Source: Chitinophagales bacterium (lineage in GTDB: Bacteria > Bacteroidota > Bacteroidia > Chitinophagales > UBA2359). Taken from it: DNA of 6,592 nt. The notes beneath the pieces were generated by a model. It searched no databases. It worked only from the letters and a program-made list of their open reading frames with translations, and was not told where the DNA came from. Of the stretch, positions 1-5,900 are shown one piece after another. Both the position numbers and the translations under genes were made by a program. Each line of letters starts with the position of its first letter. Position 1 is the stretch's first letter. Location: assembly GCA_020629335.1 (NCBI GenBank), contig JAHDDN010000303.1, positions 1 to 6,592 on the forward strand. The letters are read 5' to 3'.

Positions 1-521
1 GTTCTAATGGCTCTGGAAAATCTACCTTGCTCAATATTATTGCTGGGAGTTTATCACCTTCTAAAGGAGAGATTCATTATCACATCAATGGGCAAAAAAT
101 AGAGGTGGAAAATATTTTCAAGCACTTGAGTATTAGCGCTCCTTATTTGGAATTAATCAATGAATACAGCTTAAATGAACTCATTCTGTTTTATCGAAAT
201 TTTAAAAAGCTACCTGATTTAACGCCTGCTGAAATTGCAGAGATTTTACAATTAGAAAATGATGCTGATAAGTTGATTAAGTTCTATTCTTCGGGTATGC
301 AACAGCGAGCTAAATTGGGCTTAGCTTTATTGACCGAAACCCCTCTCCTACTTTTAGATGAGCCTACTTCTAATCTGGACACCAATGGTATTAATTGGTA
401 CCGTTCAATGATAGAAAAATATTGTCAAGATAAATTATTAATCATCGCTTCTAATCAAAAGCATGAGTATGATTTTTGTGATGAGGTTATAAGTGTCGAA
501 GACTTTAAAAACTTCGATTAG
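1..521 (+). CDS. ABC transporter ATP-binding protein, 5' end missing
   Basis: This is the nucleotide-binding subunit of an ABC transporter; it would hydrolyse ATP at the inner membrane face to drive a permease that is not in the window. The frame is open to the left edge. The first codons read (G)SNGSGKST, the Walker A loop, so the true start lies upstream and the internal TTG at 27 is not the start. Counting from that TTG, the signature motif is SSGMQQR (residues 88-94), Walker B is LLLLDE (107-112) and the D-loop is SNLD (115-118). Two switch positions look unusual. The Q-loop region reads SAPYLE with no Gln, and the H-loop reads ASNQ with Asn where His is usual. Residues after Walker A are short, as in small CcmA-like exporters, but the substrate cannot be told. 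The gene ends with TAG and is followed by a terminator-like hairpin. Family assignment is firm; transporter type is unknown. Confidence 0.93.
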   Translation, partial: SNGSGKSTLLNIIAGSLSPSKGEIHYHINGQKIEVENIFKHLSISAPYLELINEYSLNELILFYRNFKKLPDLTPAEIAEILQLENDADKLIKFYSSGMQQRAKLGLALLTETPLLLLDEPTSNLDTNGINWYRSMIEKYCQDKLLIIASNQKHEYDFCDEVISVEDFKNFD

Positions 522-549
522 GACTTGTCTTTTTCCGTTTAACTGCATT

Positions 550-588
550 AAAAAGCCTCGTCAATGCGCTGCATTGCCTACGTTTTTT
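550..588 (+). terminator. Probable terminator after the ABC ATPase gene
   Basis: A perfect 6-bp hairpin, CAATGC (562-567) with GCATTG (571-576), has a 3-base loop. It can be extended by CGT (559-561) with ACG (580-582) across a 3-base bulge, and it is followed directly by six T (583-588). An A-run at 550-554 can pair with the T-run. It lies about 40 bases after the ABC gene stop on the same strand. The stem is short, so strength is uncertain. Confidence 0.5.
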
Positions 589-601
589 GCCTTGTTGAAC
601 A

Positions 602-644
602 AAAAAATACTGCGCCTAATATTTATAAAAAAACAGTATTTTTT
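602..644 (-). terminator. Inverted repeat overlapping the aroQ stop codon, probable aroQ terminator
   Basis: An 11-bp perfect inverted repeat pairs 602-612 (AAAAAATACTG) with 634-644 (CAGTATTTTTT) around a 21-base loop. On the minus strand the 3' arm ends in a run of seven T (601-607), as expected for an intrinsic terminator of aroQ. The other arm includes two bases of the aroQ stop codon (643-645), so the structure begins inside the gene end. An alternative pairing, GCCTA (614-618) with TAGGC (644-648), competes with it. Confidence 0.5.
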
Positions 645-1065
645 AGGCTTTTATTAAATCCATAATCGCCAATCGATAGCCATTCAATCCCAATCCCATT
701 ATTACTCCTTTTGCATAAGCTGACACAAAGGAATGATGCCTAAATTTCTCTCTTGCTTTGACATTAGAAATATGCACTTCTATCACTGGAGCTGGAACGG
801 CTGCTACGGCATCTGCTATAGCCACCGAAGTGTGAGTATAGGCGGCAGGGTTCATGACTATACCATCGTACTCAAAGCCTACTTCTTGTATTTTATCTAT
901 TAAATCGCCTTCGTGATTAGATTGATAATAAGTTAAATCAATTGATGTAAATTCGGCCTTTAATTGGGCATAATATTCCTCAAAAGTTTGGTGGCCGTAA
1001 ATTTCGGGTTCTCTTTTGCCTAAAAGATTTAGATTGGGACCGTTGATAATGATGATTTTTTTCAT
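643..1065 (-). CDS. aroQ: 3-dehydroquinate dehydratase, type II
   Basis: This cytoplasmic enzyme removes water from 3-dehydroquinate to give 3-dehydroshikimate, the third step of the shikimate pathway to aromatic amino acids and folate. At 140 residues it has the normal length of the small flavodoxin-like, dodecameric type II family. The N-terminal signature NGPNLNLLGKREPEIYG (residues 8-24) carries the conserved Arg18 and the catalytic Tyr23 of the flexible lid. NPAAYTHTS (72-80) supplies the substrate-binding Asn72. EVHISN (96-101) carries catalytic His98, and REKFRH (105-110) carries Arg109. All key residues of the family are present, so the enzyme should be active. The ATG at 1063-1065 begins exactly at the conserved MKKIIIINGPN start, and no Shine-Dalgarno site is visible. 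It is divergent from xerD, a neighbour arrangement that I recall from other Bacteroidota. Confidence 0.97.
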   Translation of the reverse strand: MKKIIIINGPNLNLLGKREPEIYGHQTFEEYYAQLKAEFTSIDLTYYQSNHEGDLIDKIQEVGFEYDGIVMNPAAYTHTSVAIADAVAAVPAPVIEVHISNVKAREKFRHHSFVSAYAKGVIMGLGLNGYRLAIMDLIKA

Positions 1066-1084
1066 TATAATAGTTTTTTCAAGC

Positions 1085-1118
1085 CCCCCTCCCCTTCTTT
1101 TTAAGGAGGGGGATTTTT
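1085..1118 (+). other. C-run/G-run hairpin in the aroQ-xerD divergent spacer
   Basis: CCCCCTCC (1085-1092) pairs perfectly with GGAGGGGG (1105-1112) around a 12-base loop, and two further inner T-A pairs are possible. On the plus strand the hairpin is followed by ATTTTT (1113-1118), so it has the shape of an intrinsic terminator reading toward xerD. It lies between two divergently read genes, only about 25 bases before the xerD start, where a normal gene-end terminator is not expected. It could block antisense transcription from aroQ, act as a leader attenuator, or be a dispersed intergenic repeat. Confidence 0.55.
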
Positions 1119-1142
1119 ATTGCTTTGGTCAATTATATTTAT

Positions 1143-2054
1143 ATGCAAGTTAAACAAAATAGCTGGTTAAAAGGATTTAGAGCTTATCTGAAATTGGAAA
1201 AAAATTTATCCGATAATTCCATTAGTGCTTACTTGAATGATGTGGGTAAGTTATTTGAGTTCTTAGGAGAAAAGGAGCAAAAAATTCAGCCCGCCAAGAT
1301 TAGTTATGAGGAAATTCAAGCTTTTATTCATAGTTTGAAAGAGATTAATATTGGGAGTCGATCTCAAGCAAGAATTATCTCGGGCTTAAAGAGTTTTTTC
1401 AAATACTTACTCATTGAAAATATTCGGGATGATGATCCTACGGAGGCATTGGATAGTCCTAAGATTGGACAAAAAATTCCTGATGTGTTGAGTATAGAAG
1501 AGATTGAGATGATGATTGCGGCCATTGATTTGAGTAAAGTAGAAGGCCATAGAAATAAGGCAATTATTGAAACGCTCTATGCTTGCGGAATGCGGGTGTC
1601 TGAACTGACGAGTTTGCAGATTTCTAATTTATTTTTGGATGTGGGCTTTGTGAAAGTGATTGGCAAAGGAGATAAAGAACGCATAGTGCCGATCAATGAA
1701 TCTGCGAGCCTTTATATCAAAATTTATTTGGAGGAGTATCGGAGTCAGCAAGTGATTAAGGATGGGCATGAAGATACAGTCTTTTTGAATAGAAGAGGGA
1801 GTGGATTAAGTCGAGTTTCTGTTTTTACGATTGTAAAAGCTTTAGCTCAAAAGGCAGGTATTAAAAAGAAGGTGAGTCCGCACACTTTTCGTCATTCTTT
1901 TGCGACGCATTTGTATGAGGGGGGCGCTGATCTGAGGGCGATACAGGATATGTTAGGGCATGAGTCGATTACAACGACGGAGATTTATTCTAAAGTGAAT
2001 CAGCAGTATTTGCGAGAGACATTGGTAATGTTTCATCCTGCTTTTAATGATTAA
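1143..2054 (+). CDS. xerD: Tyrosine site-specific recombinase, XerD family
   Basis: This is a DNA-cleaving and rejoining recombinase that would act with the FtsK translocase at the dif site to resolve chromosome dimers. The ATG at 1143 gives 303 residues, the usual Xer length; an in-frame TTG at 1125 would add six residues that look like leader sequence. Residues about 7-95 form the SAM-like core-binding domain (LKLEKNLSDNSISAYLNDV region). The catalytic domain follows with all expected residues in this numbering: Arg151 in ACGMRVSEL, Lys175 in the beta-hairpin IGKGDKER, His247 and Arg250 in HTFRHSFATH, His273 in LGHESI, and nucleophile Tyr282 in TTTEIYSKV. A weak promoter-like TTGCTTTG (1120-1127, seven of eight matches to TAnnTTTG allowing the two free positions) lies just upstream. 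The housekeeping context beside aroQ and the absence of phage or integron genes argue for the chromosomal Xer rather than a mobile integrase. XerC versus XerD naming is less certain than the family. Confidence 0.93.
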   Translation: MQVKQNSWLKGFRAYLKLEKNLSDNSISAYLNDVGKLFEFLGEKEQKIQPAKISYEEIQAFIHSLKEINIGSRSQARIISGLKSFFKYLLIENIRDDDPTEALDSPKIGQKIPDVLSIEEIEMMIAAIDLSKVEGHRNKAIIETLYACGMRVSELTSLQISNLFLDVGFVKVIGKGDKERIVPINESASLYIKIYLEEYRSQQVIKDGHEDTVFLNRRGSGLSRVSVFTIVKALAQKAGIKKKVSPHTFRHSFATHLYEGGADLRAIQDMLGHESITTTEIYSKVNQQYLRETLVMFHPAFND

Positions 2055-2095
2055 AAAAAATAGCCAGATTGCGCTCACAATTGCAATCTGGCTAT
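2053..2095. terminator. Strong bidirectional intrinsic terminator
   Basis: A perfect 13-bp inverted repeat pairs 2060-2072 (ATAGCCAGATTGC) with 2083-2095 (GCAATCTGGCTAT) around a 10-base loop. It lies between the convergent xerD and DUF937-like genes. On the minus strand the stem is followed by eight T (complement of 2053-2060), a classic terminator for the DUF937-like gene. On the plus strand it is followed by CTTATTTTAT, which should also serve xerD. The A-run overlaps the xerD stop codon. Confidence 0.92.
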
Positions 2096-2133
2096 CTTAT
2101 TTTATAGTCCTCTAAGTCTCTTTAAAGAAATAT

Positions 2134-2577
2134 TTATTTACCAAATAAGTTTTTAGCTGCATTTAGTAAGTCGCCAGCACCGCCGCTTCCGCCGCCGCCA
2201 AGCAAGCCTGCGATATCGCCGATATCGAAGCCTTTATCTTCTTCTGCTTGAGAAGAGAATTTTTGTTGTAAGCCTGAAATCAAGTCAGGAGCTACATTAG
2301 ACGCTTCCGTCTCTGCTTCTTCTGCACTCATTCCTTTACTTTGGAGAATACCTTTTAATTGATCTTGCACATTCTGCATAAGGCCATTAGAACCAGCTCC
2401 GCCAGCTCCTGATAATAAGCCAGTGATCGCACTCATGTCGCCGCCTTTTGTCAAGCTTGACAATAATGCACTAGCTCCTTCTGAAGCTGCTGCACCTGTG
2501 TCCGCTTCACTTAAGCTGTTCGACATCATCTTAGACATCAATTGCTGAGTAGCAAAGTTTTTCAATAATTCAAACAT
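2134..2577 (-). CDS. Small Gly/Ala-rich DUF937-like protein
   Basis: This is a 147-residue protein of unknown function. It has no signal peptide and no membrane segment. The N-terminus (1-45) is a Met-, Ser- and Ala-rich segment likely to be helical (FELLKNFATQQLMSKMM). Residues about 46-63 are Gly-rich (LLSGAGGAGSNG). Residues about 65-110 look like two helices (NVQDQLKGILQSKGMSAEEA, then APDLISGLQQKF), and the tail has a second Gly-rich run GLLGGGGSGGAGD (123-135). The order 'L-K.. G-S..EA..A..VAP.LI..L..KF.....GFDI..I..LLGG' resembles a widespread small Bacteroidota family related to DUF937; this is judged by eye. The ATG at 2577 is the first Met and gives the family-like start MFELL. A structured GC-rich element lies about 30 bases upstream of the start codon and could be part of its leader. 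The gene ends at a strong terminator. The function is not known. Confidence 0.85.
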   Translation of the reverse strand: MFELLKNFATQQLMSKMMSNSLSEADTGAAASEGASALLSSLTKGGDMSAITGLLSGAGGAGSNGLMQNVQDQLKGILQSKGMSAEEAETEASNVAPDLISGLQQKFSSQAEEDKGFDIGDIAGLLGGGGSGGAGDLLNAAKNLFGK

Positions 2578-2600
2578 CAGTTTAATTTTGAGTTTTAAAA

Positions 2601-2608
2601 TAAATTTG
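2601..2608 (+). promoter_or_regulatory. Exact TAnnTTTG -7 box at the edge of the structured element
   Basis: TAAATTTG matches the Bacteroidota -7 consensus exactly. It sits at the left boundary of the GC-rich element and points into it. No good -33 TTG is found at the right distance; the nearest TTTG (2587-2590) is too close. In AT-rich DNA this match could be chance. Confidence 0.25.
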
Positions 2609-2763
2609 GGCGCATCCCTTCGGGTCGGGCTATCCGCTCTTATGCGGCTATGGTTCTCCTACTTTGCTAAGTGCTGTTTGTCTCCTAAGGGAGCCTGCAC
2701 ATCACTAAGCGCCGTAAGTCGTACCATGGAACGCCGCATACCGCTTCTATCCCTTGCGCAATT
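2607..2763. ncRNA. Candidate structured RNA or dispersed repeat, GC-rich
   Basis: A block of about 155 bases is visibly richer in G and C than its A/T-rich borders and contains nested inverted repeats. GCGCA (2610-2614) pairs with TGCGC (2755-2759). GGG (2627-2629) pairs with CCC (2751-2753). TATGCGGC (2641-2648) pairs perfectly with GCCGCATA (2733-2740). Between the last two pairings the arms hold similar sequences CCGCTCT and CCGCTTC, which would form an internal bubble. Local hairpins are CCCTTCGGG (2616-2624), which on the plus strand can give a C(UUCG)G tetraloop, and CTCC/GGAG (2682-2694). No credible protein is encoded. The closing stem, bubble and apical arm recall a 6S-like layout. 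I also have the impression that similar ends occur around variable centres in other Bacteroidota genomes, but I cannot verify that. The strand is unresolved: a -7 box and a downstream terminator favour plus, while the position 30 bases before the DUF937-like gene favours a minus-strand leader. Confidence 0.45.
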
Positions 2764-2796
2764 CAGCTAACAAACAAACTCTAAAATAGATTTCAT

Positions 2797-2824
2797 AAAT
2801 GTGAAAATAAGCCACATTTTTTTT
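2797..2824 (+). terminator. Terminator-like hairpin with no coding gene in front
   Basis: AAATGTG (2797-2803) pairs with CACATTT (2813-2819) around a 9-base loop and is followed by five more T (2820-2824), giving an eight-T run in total. In this orientation it would end plus-strand transcripts, yet there is no plus-strand gene between 2055 and this site. It could end a transcript of the structured element at 2607-2763. The stem is A/T-rich, so it may be weak. Confidence 0.45.
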
Positions 2825-2927
2825 ATTACAATAGGTTGAGTCTTAGCCTTTCCATCAATATCGACGCACCAAATTTCGCTTTGTCACATTGGCATTAGAG
2901 CCATGGACTTTGCAACTCATATTTAAC
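2825..2927. other. Non-coding block downstream of the large secreted protein gene
   Basis: This stretch follows the stop codon of the large gene on the minus strand. Roughly 2835-2917 has a more balanced base composition than the A/T-rich DNA on its left. No gene longer than 22 codons is present. A small TGGC/GCCA hairpin (2889-2902) is visible, but there is no convincing terminator for the large gene. It may be a gene remnant or part of a larger conserved intergenic unit with the structured element. Confidence 0.3.
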
Positions 2928-5900
2928 CTAAGGTAATTGTTCGTTAATAATGAAATTAGCTAAAAGGTTTACATTACCTGGGTGAGTAAGCACATTGAAG
3001 AAAATAACGTTTGTATCATTATTCGCTCCTTGGAATATCACGTCTCCATCTAAATTTAAGTCGCTAGTAGAATAGCTTTGATAAATTAGATTCGCGATAT
3101 TTCCTGGATTTGTAGGTGCTAATAATACCTCAAAAAATATCGGGTTGGTATCATTATTTCCACCTTGCATAATTACCCTATCATCAGAATTGCTATTACC
3201 ACTCCACATAAGCATAGTATTAGCATCTTCAGCGAATTGAGCATTAGTTCCCCAAGTAGTTACCTGATTAGGATCTGCAAAGTCAAGCATAGTTGTATTA
3301 CTTAAATCAACTGCTTGATCGGTCATTACTCCTAAGTGATTTCTATGTCTAATCGCTACATAATACTCATCTAAAGGTGCTGCAAAAGCAACAGCGCTAT
3401 CTCCATCTACATCCACAATATCTCCATCTCTTTCGATTAGAGCTGCACGAGTATATAATATAACGGATGGATCATTTTTTGATCTCAGTTCTACTAATAC
3501 CCAATCAACTATTGCATTAGGACCTCCTTGATTGAAAGCTCCTGAAGTGGCTTGTTCTGAACCATTATGATTGAAATTAGGATCGCTACTATAAGGCTCT
3601 TCTAAAGGAATTAAATTATTATCTCTTAAGTCATCTCTCATTAAGCCAGTACCACTATCATAAGCTCCTTTTAATAAGGCTCTTAAAGTTAGAAGAATAT
3701 CATCAGGTACGATAGTAATATCTGCGCTATCCTCATCATCCTCTGATTGATCACCATCATCATTGTTTGGGCTAGAATCAACATCCATTTGATCGGCGGC
3801 TGATACTTCTGCAACATTCGTGAAGCTTCCACCAGTAGTAGCCATCACACAAATTTCCAAATCTTCAATAGTAGCTGTTTGGATATTACCGATAATCCAA
3901 GTAGAACTAGCTGGTGAATACGAGCCTGTTGAAGGAGTATTATTGACATAAGATACACCATTTGGTATTGGGGCAAATACTTCAACACCTGTGGCCTCAG
4001 AAAGCCCAGAGTTTACCACTGTTATTGTATAACAGAACCCATCACCAACATTTACATTTGCGTTTGGCCCTACGGTTAATCCTAAGTCAATGATATCTTG
4101 TTGAATACTGATACTTGCACTATCCTCATCATCTTCTGATTGATCACCATTATCATTATTAGGATTAGAGTCTACATCCATTTGATCGGCTGCCGATACT
4201 TCTGCAACATTCGTATAATTACCTACCACATCAGCATCTACACAGATTTGTAAATCTTCCACACCGCCTACTGCTATGTTTCCAATTACCCATGTTGAAC
4301 TAGTAGGTGAGTAAGAGCCTGTAGAAGGATTATTATTTACATAAGATACGCCATTGGGTATTGGAGCAGATACTTCAACACCTGTGGCATTAACTGGGCC
4401 TGAATTTGAAACTGTTATTGTATAGCAGAATCCGTCGCCTTCAGTAACAGTTGTATTTGGGCCTATTGATAATGATAAGTCAATAATATTTGGCTCAATA
4501 CTGATGCTTGCATTATCCTCATCATCTTCTGATTGATCACCATTATCATTATTAGGATTAGAGTCTACATCCATTTGATCGGCTGCCGATACTTCTGCAA
4601 CATTCGTATAATTACCTACCACATCAGCATCTACACAGATTTGTAAATCTTCCACACCGCCTACTGCTATGTTTCCAATTACCCATGTTGAACTAGTAGG
4701 TGAGTAAGAGCCTGTAGAAGGATTATTATTTACATAAGATACGCCATTGGGTATTGGAGCAGATACTTCAACGCCTGTCGCATTATCTGGACCTAAGTTT
4801 TCTATTTCCAGTGTATAGCAGAATTGATCGCCTTCAATTACTGTTGTGTTTGATACTAAGTAATTTAATTCTAAGTCAATCATAAATGGCTCAATTATGA
4901 TAGTAGCATTATCCTCATCATCCTCTGATTGATCGCCATTATCATTATTGGGGCTAGAATCAATATCTAATATATCTGCTGCAGAAACTTCCGCAACAGC
5001 TGTATAATTGCCTACCACGTCAGCATCTACACAAATTTCTAATTCTTCACTAGCAGCTAGTGGGATATTACCAATGAACCAAGTAGCATTCGTTGGTGAA
5101 TAAGAGCCTGTAGTAGTAAAATCGTTTACATAAGATACACCATTGGGTATTGGGGCAGATACCTCAACACCTGTGGCATTTTCTGGGCCTAAGTTTGTGA
5201 CTGTTATTGTATAGCAGAATCCGTCACCTTCAGTGACTGTTATATTCGGCCCTAGCGTTAATTCTAAATCGCTGATCAATGGCTGAATAGTGATAGTAGC
5301 AATATTTTCATCATCCTCAGATTGATCGCCATTATCATTGTTTGGATTAGAATCAACATCCATTTGATCGGCGGCAGAAACTTGTGCCACATTCACAAAA
5401 TCCCCTACTACGTCAGCATTTACACAGATTTCTAATTCTTCCATACTATTAGATGGAATATTGCCGATTACCCAAGTAGAAGTATTCGGTGAATAAAAGC
5501 CTTGTGAAGGCGTATTATTGACATAAGACACGCCACTTGGTAATTGGTCATATACCTCAACACCTGTTGCATCATCTGGACCTAAATTTTCTACTGCTAT
5601 TACATAGCAGAGTCCATCTCCTTCAGTCACAGTTAAGGTTGACTCAAAATAGATACAATCTCTTACAGGGATTAAGTTATTAGTATTACCGACTACGATA
5701 GTTACTTTTATCTGATCAGATTGAGTACCATCAGCACTATTAACTGTATATAAGAACTCATCTACTCCCTGAAAATATAATGGGGGTGAGTAAATAACCT
5801 GATTATTTTGTAATAATACTGATCCGTTTACGGGTGCTAATACAATGTTAAGAGAAGATACATTTACTTCTACATCATTAGCTAATACGTCAATTACATA

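Noticed and set aside
27..29. TTG at 27 as the start of the ABC ATPase
   Set aside because: The frame continues to the window edge and encodes the Walker A loop just before this codon, so it is an internal Leu codon of a truncated gene.
1084..1112. G-quadruplex in the aroQ-xerD spacer
   Set aside because: Each strand has only two or so G runs close together at this site, short of the four needed within one strand. A simple hairpin explains the symmetry.
1125..1142. Upstream TTG start for xerD
   Set aside because: It would add six residues (start VNYIY) not expected in Xer proteins. The ATG at 1143 gives the normal length, and the TTG overlaps a promoter-like box.
1143..2054. The tyrosine recombinase as an integrase of a mobile element
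   Set aside because: Its length, domain order and motifs fit housekeeping Xer proteins, its neighbour is a biosynthetic gene, and no attachment-site repeats, tRNA or phage genes are present.
2588..2770. 60-codon plus-strand open frame starting at TTG
   Set aside because: It lies wholly in the structured GC-rich element, its residues are a low-quality Ser/Arg/Leu/Cys mix with no family resemblance, and it has no initiation signal. The base pairing of the DNA explains the sequence better than coding does.
2855..2920. 21-residue minus-strand peptide beginning MSCKVHGSN, just after the large gene
   Set aside because: It is very short, has no initiation signal or family match, and is well within chance for this region.
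3702..5666. CRISPR array, suggested by regular repeats
   Set aside because: The 393-base period is an exact multiple of three within one open frame and encodes DUF11 protein domains.
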